64,000 bases of DNA from Lactiplantibacillus plantarum (GTDB lineage: Bacteria; Bacillota; Bacilli; Lactobacillales; Lactobacillaceae). The notes under the pieces were generated by a model that saw only the letters and a program-made list of their open reading frames with translations, did not search any database and was not told the DNA's origin. Shown here in pieces: positions 30,363-38,938 of the stretch (position 1 is its first letter; every line of letters starts with the position of its first letter). The stretch spans positions 2,852,001 through 2,916,000 of the forward strand of contig NZ_CP039121.1 of NCBI RefSeq assembly GCF_014131735.1, read 5' to 3'. A program made the position numbers and the translations under genes.

Positions 30363-30715
30363 TTTAGTTCACTCCATTCTTAACAGCACAAATTCTCAAT
30401 TTCATCATTAACTTAGTTTTAGACGAAAAATGATTAGAGATTGTAAATCAAAATACAACCAATTTAACAATTTATATTTATGAGTGCCTATAATAAACAT
30501 TAAATTCCGACAGAAAAAATTTATTATCTCTAGGAACAGGGTTAGCACAATTTTGATTTTCAAAGCATCAATTAACAAAACACATTAAAAAATCAAATTA
30601 GGGAAATGCAATTTTTCAATCACATCCCCCTAGTAGATTTATAAATCATTAAAAATAACCACGTCACATAATTAAGTAATAATAAAATTGTATACTATTT
30701 ATAGTCTTTCATAAA
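30363..30715. other. AT-rich intergenic stretch, no gene seen
   Basis: I find no frame with a ribosome site, no double-glycine leader and no clear terminator between plnP and the small membrane protein gene. The base composition is markedly AT-rich, like much of 28-36 kb. Confidence 0.4.
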
Positions 30716-31462
30716 TCACTTTTTCAATTTCCATAAATGTAATCCCTCAACTTGTAAAAATGTTATTATTCCAATTATTCCCACAACTATTAGATACGCC
30801 ATTATTGCAGAAATTAATTGAGGGCGGGTAGGTGTAACAAGCTCAGAGGTTTCTTTCATTAAGAACAACGGTAAGTCATCTAAGAAATGTAACATAATTG
30901 TTAGCGACAAATTGTTAGTTTTTAAATATAAAGTTCCCCAAAGCAGACCACTTGCAAAAACAATCAGCATTTGAAGCATAACTATCGACCAGGGACTATT
31001 TACGATATTGACCAAGTGTGCCAACGCAAAACCTACACCGCTAATAACAATGGCCGTATATTGCTTGTTTTTTGTGAAAACTAAGCTTAACGGAATTAAT
31101 AGGCCTCTGTACACACTTTCTTCTGCCAATGCAATAAATAGTACCGTCAGTATGATTCGTGCATCTATCAAGCGAAAAGACATTGAGCTAAGTGTGCTAA
31201 ATCGAGTAAATAACAAAAATAAAATGCTCGGTATTAACTGGCATAATTGACTCAAAGGCTTCTTTAAGCTTAAAAAGCTTATCTTTATATGCCAGATATT
31301 TTGACTCAAAACTATTGCAACCAAAAAAATAATTAAATCCACTGTCATTTGTCCATACTTTTCGGAAATTATCGGACTAATTAGATATGGTAAAACTATC
31401 AACACGATAGGTACAAGAACAAAACAAATCGCAATTTTAGTTATTATATCGTTATTTTTCAA
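30716..31462 (-). CDS. plnP: CPBP immunity protein PlnP
   Basis: 248 residues, multi-helix. CPBP motifs: E-E-S-V-Y-R-G, A-L-A-H in motif 2 and L-H-F-L-D-D in the final motif. It closes the plnMNOP operon, 30 bases after plnO. It was described as an immunity-type CAAX-protease homologue; its target bacteriocin is not settled. Confidence 0.85.
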   Translation of the reverse strand: MKNNDIITKIAICFVLVPIVLIVLPYLISPIISEKYGQMTVDLIIFLVAIVLSQNIWHIKISFLSLKKPLSQLCQLIPSILFLLFTRFSTLSSMSFRLIDARIILTVLFIALAEESVYRGLLIPLSLVFTKNKQYTAIVISGVGFALAHLVNIVNSPWSIVMLQMLIVFASGLLWGTLYLKTNNLSLTIMLHFLDDLPLFLMKETSELVTPTRPQLISAIMAYLIVVGIIGIITFLQVEGLHLWKLKK

Positions 31463-31492
31463 TACAAAATCCCCACTTTAAGAACATCCTAC

Positions 31493-32692
31493 TTAGGATT
31501 CTAAAATTTTCTTTTCATCATTCAATAATTCCTTGGCAATTGGATCGCTGATAGTTTTATAAACTGCTTTTGCCTGATCAAACTTTTCGACTAACAGTAA
31601 AAGTTTGATTACAACAGCGCTAAGTGCATCTTCGGACCCCTCTGATTCACTGTCAATAATATTAAAATCCGTATTGTTAGTAAAATCGATAATCTTTTTA
31701 AGCTCTCTCAAACTTGCTTGTTCTAAACTCGTAAAGAAAATAGTCATTTCTAAAACTATAAAAGTTACGTCATAGGGAAATTTCTTTTTACTAAACTTAA
31801 TGTACTTACTGGCTAGTTCCATGTTTTCTGAATGCACTAGCTCAATGCAGTATCGTTCCAACAAGTAATTAAGATACTCACCTTGTTTCACATTATTTTC
31901 AGTGATATCACCATGAATATCTTTAAGAATCTCTTTTTTCAGCTTCTCTACATACTTGTCATGTTCAAACAGCCCTAATTGAATATCAATTGGTGAAATT
32001 AAGCTTGTCCAACGTGGATTATCAGGTTCTAAAGCAATGTTTTTTTTCAAGAGCATCGCATATCGTTGTTGCTTATTAAACTTTGCATATTCTCCCTTTG
32101 TTAATCCATTGTTCATGAGTTCTAAATCAGTGTCAATTTTCACTAATTTTTCTGTTCTTTTAGTTCTAGGTTCTTCATGCACATATCCAAAATAATAAAG
32201 GGTCTCCGTTTTCTTTACAAAACGTTCCGGACGAACATATGTTGGGCGATCCGGTTGCATCTGCTTTACTGTGCAAATTTTGTCTTGATTTGGGAATCTT
32301 TTATCAACTTCATATAAAAAGGATTTTATTTCTTCTGAATTATATTCTTTAGAAAATATTTCATCAGAATCTACAAACAAAACCCAAGTATCATTTGGAA
32401 CAAAGGTTAGACATTTATTTCTCATGGCTGCATAATCTTCTTTCCAGTCTACATGCTTTATTAACACACTGTTATAATTACTTTCTACAATTGCAACAGT
32501 GTTATCGCTAGAGCCTGTATCAACCATTATTATTTGATCACAGATGTTCACAATTGATTCTAGCGTTTGCAGTATCCGCCTTTCTTGATTTTTAACCATT
32601 ATTAATCCAATAATCGGTTCATAATCACACTGATGCTCCTTCAGCCTGAAATTGCTAAATGAAACATTTCCCCGTTCTTTAAATTTAATCAT
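31493..32692 (-). CDS. plnO: Family 2 glycosyltransferase PlnO
   Basis: 399 residues from ATG 32692, preceded by AGGTGGGA; the longer GTG start overlaps that ribosome site. The N-terminal GT2 domain has M-V-K-N-Q-E, I-I-M-V-D-T-G-S-S-D-N-T and the metal-binding F-V-D-S-D-E. This is the SunS/TPR-type family that also includes enzymes glycosylating bacteriocins. The C-terminal half is helical and repeat-like. It lies between the bacteriocin-like plnN and the CPBP gene plnP, so it might modify a peptide of the locus; no acceptor is proven here. Confidence 0.88.
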   Translation of the reverse strand: MIKFKERGNVSFSNFRLKEHQCDYEPIIGLIMVKNQERRILQTLESIVNICDQIIMVDTGSSDNTVAIVESNYNSVLIKHVDWKEDYAAMRNKCLTFVPNDTWVLFVDSDEIFSKEYNSEEIKSFLYEVDKRFPNQDKICTVKQMQPDRPTYVRPERFVKKTETLYYFGYVHEEPRTKRTEKLVKIDTDLELMNNGLTKGEYAKFNKQQRYAMLLKKNIALEPDNPRWTSLISPIDIQLGLFEHDKYVEKLKKEILKDIHGDITENNVKQGEYLNYLLERYCIELVHSENMELASKYIKFSKKKFPYDVTFIVLEMTIFFTSLEQASLRELKKIIDFTNNTDFNIIDSESEGSEDALSAVVIKLLLLVEKFDQAKAVYKTISDPIAKELLNDEKKILES

Positions 32693-32809
32693 GATACAAC
32701 ACCGTCCCACCTAATTGTTCTTTCTGAATACAATCAAATAATGATGAACCAATCATTTCACTATTGACTAGTCCATCATTATTTTGCTAATTCCTAATAG
32801 CTGTTATTT

Positions 32810-32977
32810 TTAACCTAAACCATGCCATGCACTCGAAGTTCCCTCTGCTACCTTTCCCAGCAATGTAAGGCTCTTGTACCACCATGTCTTAGAATAGTTT
32901 TTTCCACCTTCAACGGTAGTCAAATCTTTTTCTGCCATTTCGATACCTAACCCGGCAATTTTATCTAAACTTTTCAT
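32810..32977 (-). CDS. plnN: Bacteriocin-like peptide precursor PlnN
   Basis: 55 residues with leader M-K-S-L-D-K-I-A-G-L-G-I-E-M-A-E-K-D-L ending V-E-G-G and a mature part K-N-Y-S-K-T-W-W-Y-K-S. AAGGAGGAA precedes the ATG. It is preceded by plnM and followed by plnO. No single partner peptide is visible, so it may act as a one-peptide bacteriocin, or be silent. Confidence 0.93.
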   Translation of the reverse strand: MKSLDKIAGLGIEMAEKDLTTVEGGKNYSKTWWYKSLTLLGKVAEGTSSAWHGLG

Positions 32978-33104
32978 AATTGCATTTCCTCCTTAAAGCA
33001 TTCAACTTTTGATAAACATCTAAGTCCCGTTTGCATTTCACGATATACATTTGAAATGCAACTTTAAATTTTCCATTTCAAACATCCCCCTTCAGTGAAT
33101 ATCA

Positions 33105-33305
33105 TCAAATCGCATTAAATGCCAATGCAATTCCAAACGCAACCATCAAAATACCAAAAGATAATCCTGACCAGACACCCAACGCAATAAAGGGTGAAGT
33201 ACTTTTGTTGCCAACCTGCTTTACCTGTTTAAATGCTAAATAGGCAGTATAAATTTGCCAAATAGCAAAACATATAATAATAAATCCTGTAATTCTTTCA
33301 AGCAT
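33105..33305 (-). CDS. plnM: Small membrane protein PlnM, putative immunity
   Basis: 66 residues with two hydrophobic helices (about 5-25 and 42-64) around a polar K-Q-V-K-Q-V-G-N-K-S-T loop. It is first in plnMNOP and probably gives immunity to PlnN. It is controlled by the repeat promoter at 33452-33481. Confidence 0.85.
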   Translation of the reverse strand: MLERITGFIIICFAIWQIYTAYLAFKQVKQVGNKSTSPFIALGVWSGLSFGILMVAFGIALAFNAI

Positions 33306-33451
33306 CTTCCCACTGCTTTCTAAACAACAATTATTTTTAATATAGACTCACACACAAGAAATCGCTTTCATTCAATTCAATCGAACTGCTTGATATCACT
33401 CTCTCTACGCTTTTAATATACCGCTTAGTCGAATCATTGTACGATATTTTT

Positions 33452-33481
33452 ATAAACGTAATATTTTTAGATATTATCGTA
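33452..33481 (-). promoter_or_regulatory. PlnC/D direct-repeat promoter of plnMNOP
   Basis: ATAAACGTA at 33452-33460 and ATTATCGTA at 33473-33481, minus orientation, 21 bases apart, about 150 bases before plnM. Confidence 0.8.
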
Positions 33482-33599
33482 CAATAATTCATCGATACCA
33501 CGAAAATAGACGTTTAACCAACAATTAAAGTCAACACGCAAAGATTCCAGTCTAGCTTCGCCATTCAATCTCCTAGGCTCAAAATTATGGTATCCAAGC

Positions 33600-33790
33600 G
33601 GCCATTAATTTCCGCCAAAATCTAGGTGTTGAATTTTCTTCTCCAGTCCGATGTGTTGTGCCCATCTGACCGGCAAGATGAATAGCTTTTTTATAACCGG
33701 TGTATGAGAGATCATGTTAGAACCGACTAAGCAATTACCATGACGCCTGAGCCCATTTAACTTCGCGCCCAGACCACCACACCGCAAAAC
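33600..33790 (-). pseudogene. Decayed 3' fragment of the Na+/H+ antiporter gene
   Basis: The stretch repeats pieces of the antiporter gene at 36203-36470: G-L-G-A-K-L-N-G-x-x-R-H-x-N-x-L-V-G in one part and the H-x-x-x-Q-V-T tail in the other, with about 100 bases missing between them and no intact frame. It is a duplicated and decaying remnant, not a gene. Confidence 0.8.
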
Positions 33791-34033
33791 TAACGAAATA
33801 CCAACGACTTGATTTGCGAACACATTTCCAAAAAAGAACTACTTTAAACGACCTCAACAATCAAGGAATTATCACATTAGTCATAGATTTAAATAATCGC
33901 CACGTAAGAGCTTGAAATGAAAAAGGCCAAGTGAAGTTTTCTTTGGTAAAATATTGCACTTAATTTAACAATTCGTCATAGCAAAAATAATCCCATTAAT
34001 GTTATGGGATCGTCAGACATTCAACTTTCAAGT

Positions 34034-34063
34034 TACGTTAAATCGATTAAATAGTACGATAAC
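34034..34063 (+). promoter_or_regulatory. PlnC/D direct-repeat promoter of plnJKLR
   Basis: TACGTTAAA at 34034-34042 and TACGATAAC at 34055-34063, plus orientation, 21 bases apart. A TATATT -10-like box lies near 34099. Confidence 0.85.
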
Positions 34064-34166
34064 AAATTTAAAATAATTTTTTTTAAATTGTAGCGTATAT
34101 TAATAAGTGCATTAAAAATACGTAGCGCATAGAACCATTTTTAACTGCTACAGTAAAGGGAGAGGT

Positions 34167-34334
34167 ATGACTGTGAACAAAATGATTAAGGATTTGGATG
34201 TAGTAGATGCATTTGCACCTATTTCTAATAATAAGTTGAACGGGGTTGTTGGGGGAGGCGCTTGGAAAAATTTCTGGTCTAGTTTAAGAAAAGGATTTTA
34301 TGATGGCGAAGCTGGCAGAGCAATCCGTCGTTAA
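34167..34334 (+). CDS. plnJ: Two-peptide bacteriocin plantaricin J precursor
   Basis: 55 residues, recognised directly. The leader ends V-V-G-G and the mature peptide starts G-A-W-K-N-F-W-S-S-L-R-K-G and ends G-E-A-G-R-A-I-R-R. GGGAGAGGT precedes the ATG. It acts with PlnK; the mature peptide has the GxxxG-like segment used to pair with the partner. Confidence 0.97.
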   Translation: MTVNKMIKDLDVVDAFAPISNNKLNGVVGGGAWKNFWSSLRKGFYDGEAGRAIRR

Positions 34335-34364
34335 TAAATGGACTTAAATTAAGGAGCGTATATT

Positions 34365-34538
34365 ATGAAAATTAAATTAACTGTTTTAAATGAATTTGAA
34401 GAATTAACTGCTGACGCTGAAAAGAATATTTCTGGTGGCCGTCGGAGTCGTAAAAATGGAATTGGATACGCTATTGGTTATGCGTTTGGCGCGGTTGAAC
34501 GGGCCGTGCTTGGTGGTTCAAGGGATTATAATAAGTGA
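34365..34538 (+). CDS. plnK: Two-peptide bacteriocin plantaricin K precursor
   Basis: 57 residues. The leader M-K-I-K-L-T-V-L-N-E-F-E-E-L-T ends I-S-G-G, and the mature peptide begins R-R-S-R-K-N-G-I-G-Y-A-I-G-Y. AAGGAG precedes the ATG. It is the partner of PlnJ. Its stop overlaps the GTG start of plnL. Confidence 0.97.
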   Translation: MKIKLTVLNEFEELTADAEKNISGGRRSRKNGIGYAIGYAFGAVERAVLGGSRDYNK

Positions 34539-35203
34539 TAGAAATTGATTTCAAAGAAAAATATTACCCGCTAGTGTTAGTGCTCTTTGTGGCTGGTTAT
34601 ATGGGTGCGATCTTTCTTAATATTTATTTTGATTGGTTAGCAATGCTTACAGCCGGAATAATTAGTTTAGTCATGCTATATGGTTTTTCTAACTTAAAAC
34701 TGTTTTTTCAACCGTTACCCTCGCCAAAGTGGCGCATAGTAGTTAAGTATGTGCTTTTATTGCTTGTTCTGGAAGTCACTGCGATTGTGGTTATAGCTAT
34801 CATTAATTCGCATGCTTTATTGTCATTTCACAATACAACATTGACAACTAGTTCAACTGGGCGAGATTATCCTTTAATTGAAAGAGTATGGATAGCCTTC
34901 ACGCTACTAGTATCACTAGTTGGTGAGGAAGTCGGAATGGCCTCTATTTCACTTCCGTTGATTCGCTTATTATCGCAAACACAACTAAAAAAATATGCGT
35001 GGCCGATTATCAATGTATTGGGGTGCATCGTATTTGCGTGTCTGCACCTTCCACATTATCATTTCAACTGGATTTATCCTTTAATCGTCGGTATTACGCG
35101 TTATCCAATAACTGCTTCATGGCGATCTGCCAATACTTTACGGAGCGGCATCTATGTCCATTGGATCTCAGACGCCGTTTTAATTATTGGCACATTAATT
35201 TAA
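34535..35203 (+). CDS. plnL: Plantaricin JK immunity protein, CPBP family
   Basis: 222 residues from GTG 34535, overlapping the plnK stop by four bases (GTGA), so translation is coupled. Multi-helix CPBP protein with E-E in V-G-E-E-V-G-M-A-S, C-L-H-L-P-H in motif 2 and H-W-I-S-D near the end. The arginine of the usual E-E-x-x-x-R is replaced in this copy. PlnL confers immunity to plantaricin JK. Confidence 0.93.
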   Translation: MIEIDFKEKYYPLVLVLFVAGYMGAIFLNIYFDWLAMLTAGIISLVMLYGFSNLKLFFQPLPSPKWRIVVKYVLLLLVLEVTAIVVIAIINSHALLSFHNTTLTTSSTGRDYPLIERVWIAFTLLVSLVGEEVGMASISLPLIRLLSQTQLKKYAWPIINVLGCIVFACLHLPHYHFNWIYPLIVGITRYPITASWRSANTLRSGIYVHWISDAVLIIGTLI

Positions 35204-35227
35204 ATATAAAAGGTAAGGCACACGTTA

Positions 35228-35380
35228 ATGCTCAATAAAACAATAAACATAATTAAGAAATACCCAGTGAGAAGCTTGCTGGTAGCGCTTATTGTCGTTT
35301 TCGCAATCTATGTGATTAGTGATCCTTCAATCATTAGCTCATTTAATCAAGGGCTTAGTGATGGGGCTGCTGGGCGATAG
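35228..35380 (+). CDS. plnR: Small membrane peptide PlnR
   Basis: 50 residues: a basic start (M-L-N-K-T-I-N-I-I-K-K-Y), one membrane helix (about 16-30) and a short tail, S-S-F-N-Q-G-L-S-D-G-A-A-G-R. The tail closely resembles the end of mature PlnJ (S-S-L-R-K-G-F-Y-D-G-E-A-G-R). No double-glycine leader is present. It is the last gene of plnJKLR, 24 bases after plnL. Function unknown. Confidence 0.75.
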   Translation: MLNKTINIIKKYPVRSLLVALIVVFAIYVISDPSIISSFNQGLSDGAAGR

Positions 35381-35520
35381 CGGATTATAAATGATTATTC
35401 AAAGCTAGAAAGAAAAATACGAGTAAGTTTGCTATAGTCCCCTTAAGGTAAAAGCATCATTCATCTGTCGATTTAATCGGGGTTGATGTAAGACTGACGT
35501 TTACTTTTTCATCCTATGAA

Positions 35521-35563
35521 AAAATAGCCCAAAATCTCCTAACGAGGTTTTGGGCTATTTTGG
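35521..35563. terminator. Terminator between plnR and copy 2 of the 70-residue gene
   Basis: AATAGCCCAAAATCTC pairs with its complement, with A- and T-runs on both sides; it works for plnJKLR and for the minus-strand gene. Confidence 0.85.
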
Positions 35564-35614
35564 CGAATAAATCTGCCATTATTTTGTTTTTCAAAAATTT
35601 AAACATAACCTATT

Positions 35615-35827
35615 CTAGGCATGTCTACCTGTGCAAAATTTCATATAAGGGGCCTTAATATATGCTGTTTCAGTATTATTTTTATGAACAGCTACAAAGC
35701 CATTACTATCTGGAAAGTCTATTTTAATAGTCCCTTCTTTACCTACTTTATATTCATAGACATTACTATCTAAAAGTTTCGAACCATTAGAAAATTCAAA
35801 AGATATAATTTCTTCCATATTTATCAA
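35615..35827 (-). CDS. 70-residue protein of unknown function, copy 2
   Basis: 70 residues, about 80 percent identical by eye to the protein at 17825 (same E-I-I-S-F-E-F-S-N-G-S-K and F-V-A-V-H-K cores; changes are mainly in the second half). It has the same ribosome site and orientation. Just upstream on the same strand a 30-residue frame (35845-35937, starting M-K-K-V-T-D-G-K and ending I-I-G-G) is present here but broken in copy 1, so I do not call it a gene. Confidence 0.6.
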   Translation of the reverse strand: MINMEEIISFEFSNGSKLLDSNVYEYKVGKEGTIKIDFPDSNGFVAVHKNNTETAYIKAPYMKFCTGRHA

Positions 35828-35955
35828 GCTCCTTCTGATATCACCTATCCACCAATTATAGCTTTCGGAACCAACGTCGTCTTCTTTTTATAATAGTTAC
35901 TCCCCACCATATCCTTACCATCCGTTACCTTTTTCATTTTAGCATAATCCAAGAT
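35618..35955 (-). repeat. Direct repeat bounding the pln locus, copy 2
   Basis: Matches 17828-18155 along its whole length with scattered changes. The two copies enclose about 17.5 kb containing all pln genes. Confidence 0.8.
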
Positions 35956-35974
35956 TCTTCAGTCAATTCTTAAT

Positions 35975-36070
35975 TACCTTCCACACTTTTAATATAACGC
36001 CTACCCGATTTATTGGACGATATTTCTACAACCGTCATATTTTTAGCTATTCTCGTACAACCCACCACCA
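35975..36070 (-). repeat. Degenerate copy of the plnM promoter region
   Basis: CACTTTTAATATAACGCC, GACGATATTT, ATATTTTTAG and CTCGTACAA line up with 33410-33485. The two 9-bp regulator repeats are damaged here (ACAACCGTC, ATTCTCGTA). Confidence 0.75.
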
Positions 36071-36136
36071 ACACCACGACAGTAAGTCAACTCACTAATG
36101 TACCACCCTCGCTCATTCCGTTAAATCACACAGGTT

Positions 36137-36168
36137 CAAAAAAACGCCGTAGTCCATACTACGGCGTC
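36137..36168 (-). terminator. Terminator after the antiporter gene
   Basis: ACGCCGTAGT and its complement form a hairpin followed by seven T on the minus strand. Confidence 0.85.
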
Positions 36169-36202
36169 CAAGCGGCTCTTAACTTCCGCCCAATCTATGT
36201 GG

Positions 36203-37387
36203 TTAATGCTCTTCTATGATGCTATGTGTTGCAGTCACCTGACCGGCACGATGAATGGCATTCTTTAAGACGAACGGGGCAATCATCGTCACCACAATGA
36301 TGACCAAAATAATATCCGAATAGTAATCGTTTGATAGTAAGTGCGCTGAAAACCCAATTTGTGCCGTTATCAATGCCATTTCACCACGCGAAATCATACC
36401 GGCACCGACTAAGTAATTACTATGGCGACTGAACCCATTTAACTTCGCGCCCAGTCCACAACCCCACAACTTAGTTAACACACCGAGCACCGTCATGACC
36501 ACGATGAACGGTAGCGATTGCCAGACCCCTTTGAACGTCATATTTAAACCCACACTGACGAAGAATAATGGAATAAACGTCGTGTAGCCCACTGGTTCAA
36601 TACTAACGTCCACCACGTGTTGGTAATCAGTTTGTGCAATTGCGACTCCGGCGAAGAAAGCACCTATAGCACCACTCAAGCCCACTAGTTCTGCCAACCA
36701 TGCCAACGCTAAACAAATAATAATCGCCATAATAGTTGGACTGGCAGCCATCAACAGATGATCACTCAAGCGCATCAGATACGGGGCAACCCACTTAATC
36801 ACGATGAAGACCCCTATGAAGAAGCCAACCTGTTCCAAGAGCACGATACCGAGATTAGTCTGGGCAACGCCACTCTGACCACCCATCATTGCAATCATGA
36901 TACTCAACAGAATCACCCCGATAATGTCGTCAGCGACCGCTGCCCCTAGAATCGTGGCTCCTTCCTTAGTATCCAACACTTTAAATTCCTTTAGTACCTC
37001 CACGGAAATCGAAACCGACGTGGCTGAAAAGATGACACCGATAAACAGTGATTCAAACCAGCTAAACTGAAAGAAGCGACTCGCAAGCCCCATAATAACG
37101 ACTGGAAAGATCACTCCAATAATAGCCACAATAATGGCAGGGCGTAAATACTTACGTAAAAGTGCTAAGTTGCTTTCCAGTCCACCGATAAACATCAGTA
37201 CCACGACCCCAATATCTGAGAACGTTTGAACTAAAGTCGTTAAATGGACCCAGTTAAGTAGTGCCGGCCCTAATATCACCCCGACCAGAATCTCACCAAT
37301 CACGGCAGGAATCCCCGCACGGTGAGCAAAGTGCCCAGCGAGGGTTGTCGCCAAAATCAACAAACAAAGTATTCCCAAAAAATCCAT
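36203..37387 (-). CDS. napA: Na+/H+ antiporter, CPA2 family
   Basis: About 394 residues from ATG 37387, after GGATGG; an ATG four codons upstream is also possible. Twelve or so membrane helices. Typical CPA2 (KefB/NapA) features are A-G-I-P-A-V-I-G-E-I-L-V-G-V-I-L-G-P near residue 30 and the double-acidic A-V-A-D-D-I-I-G ion-binding motif near residue 150. It exchanges Na+ or K+ for protons. Part of its 3' end is duplicated at 33600-33790. Confidence 0.9.
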   Translation of the reverse strand: MDFLGILCLLILATTLAGHFAHRAGIPAVIGEILVGVILGPALLNWVHLTTLVQTFSDIGVVVLMFIGGLESNLALLRKYLRPAIIVAIIGVIFPVVIMGLASRFFQFSWFESLFIGVIFSATSVSISVEVLKEFKVLDTKEGATILGAAVADDIIGVILLSIMIAMMGGQSGVAQTNLGIVLLEQVGFFIGVFIVIKWVAPYLMRLSDHLLMAASPTIMAIIICLALAWLAELVGLSGAIGAFFAGVAIAQTDYQHVVDVSIEPVGYTTFIPLFFVSVGLNMTFKGVWQSLPFIVVMTVLGVLTKLWGCGLGAKLNGFSRHSNYLVGAGMISRGEMALITAQIGFSAHLLSNDYYSDIILVIIVVTMIAPFVLKNAIHRAGQVTATHSIIEEH

Positions 37388-37431
37388 GTGCTCACCCATC
37401 CATCAAAAGTCTTACCATCTATCATACACCT

Positions 37432-38808
37432 TTAGTCCTGGCTCATCTTGTAAGCATGGGCGTTCTGGAAGCGGCGCGCATAGTGCCAGCCCAAGCCGAT
37501 CAGTAGACCAATAATGGCGGGAAGTGCCCAATCAAATCCTAGTTTAGCTAATGGTAAGTAGCGTTGATCCCATGCAAGAATCGTTTGAACCCATCCTAAC
37601 CGAGTAATCAGGGCTGGTGCAGCACCTAGACCATCAATGAACGCTGGAATCAAAGTTAACGCCGTCGTCCATCGATAAACGAGCGGATCACGATGAAATA
37701 GCGGTGAGGCAATCGCTAAGATAATCAGTGTAATCGCCAACGGATACAGGAACATCAGCATCGGCGTCGACCATGCAATAATTTGATCCAACCCAATATT
37801 AGCGATGAGAAATGAGGCCCCACAGGCCAAGCGGTTCCAAGCGCGATAACTGATTTTAGGAAATTTAGCGTGCAAGGCTTCCGCAAACGACGTCGCCAAA
37901 CCCACTGCCGTTGTCAGACACGTCAAGGTCGCCATAATCGCTAAAACAATCGCACCCGGCGTGCCCATAAAAGCATTGGCAATCTGACCAAAGGCAATGC
38001 CACCATCCGCAGACAACTTAAATTGCGATAACGACGTCGCGCCAATCCAGATCAGGCCAAGATAAATGACTGCTTCTAAACTAATACTCAACAAACTAGA
38101 CTTGGCGGCCGTCTTAGCAATCGCTCCGGCATCCCGTTGACCAAGGCCCCGAATCGTGGTGACAACTGCAATTCCGAACAACAAGGCAGCTAACGCATCC
38201 ATCGTATTATACCCTTGCAAAAAGCCGTTCAAGAACGCGCCGTGTTGGTAGGCCGCGGTCGGTGTCGCATTCGTGGTCCCTAACGGCCGGCTGAAGGCAA
38301 TCCCAAAAATTAAGGCGAGCAAAATCAGAAAAGCTGGGTTTAACAATTTACCGATCGTATCGACGATCCGGGTGGGCCTACGAGCTGCCCAGTAAGTGAT
38401 ACTGAAGAAAATCAATGAGTAAGCTAATAAATACCACTGTGCCTGTGCCGAACTCACATGGCTAGCGATGCCAATTTGAAACGGCGTAGTGGCTGTCCGC
38501 GGCGTCGCGAACAAGGGTCCCAAAGTCGCACAAGTCAGTACCATAAAAATCGTCGCGTAGCGTTTACCAATTGGCCGCGCTAGCTCATAAATCCCACTAC
38601 TGTGCGTCACACTGATGGCGATAATTCCTAACAGTGGCAATAGTGTCCCTGTCAGCAAGAATCCCCAACCAGCTGTCAACCAATTGGCCCCCGCTAGCTG
38701 CCCTAAGTGAATTGGGAAAATCAAGTTGCCAGCCCCAAAAAACATCCCAAAGAGCATTGATCCAATAATGATGTAATGTTTGATTGTTAATTTTCGCGTT
38801 ATTTGCAT
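37432..38808 (-). CDS. brnQ: Branched-chain amino acid transporter BrnQ
   Basis: 458 residues from ATG 38808, which follows GGAGGAGA. Twelve hydrophobic segments, with the BrnQ start G-S-M-L-F-G-M-F-F-G-A-G-N-L-I-F-P and A-T-P-R-T-A-T-T-P-F. It imports leucine, isoleucine and valine with Na+ or H+. A T-box leader upstream makes it responsive to uncharged branched-chain tRNA. Confidence 0.93.
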   Translation of the reverse strand: MQITRKLTIKHYIIIGSMLFGMFFGAGNLIFPIHLGQLAGANWLTAGWGFLLTGTLLPLLGIIAISVTHSSGIYELARPIGKRYATIFMVLTCATLGPLFATPRTATTPFQIGIASHVSSAQAQWYLLAYSLIFFSITYWAARRPTRIVDTIGKLLNPAFLILLALIFGIAFSRPLGTTNATPTAAYQHGAFLNGFLQGYNTMDALAALLFGIAVVTTIRGLGQRDAGAIAKTAAKSSLLSISLEAVIYLGLIWIGATSLSQFKLSADGGIAFGQIANAFMGTPGAIVLAIMATLTCLTTAVGLATSFAEALHAKFPKISYRAWNRLACGASFLIANIGLDQIIAWSTPMLMFLYPLAITLIILAIASPLFHRDPLVYRWTTALTLIPAFIDGLGAAPALITRLGWVQTILAWDQRYLPLAKLGFDWALPAIIGLLIGLGWHYARRFQNAHAYKMSQD

Positions 38809-38938
38809 AGTCGTCTCTCCTCCGTTAAGCGTCGTTCTCATCAACCAGTTTGAACAATCACTAGTAAGAGCACTCGATACAAACCACCATCACTACTTGT
38901 TAAGCGCATTGTCTCCATCCTCTCAACTGCCATGGGAC

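Noticed and set aside
33605..33823. 72-codon minus-strand frame
   Set aside because: Its content is a chance frame across the decayed antiporter fragment.
35845..35937. 30-residue frame ending I-I-G-G before copy 2 of the 70-residue gene, like a leader peptide
   Set aside because: The same place in copy 1 is not open in this frame, there is no peptide after the G-G, and the ribosome site is weak.
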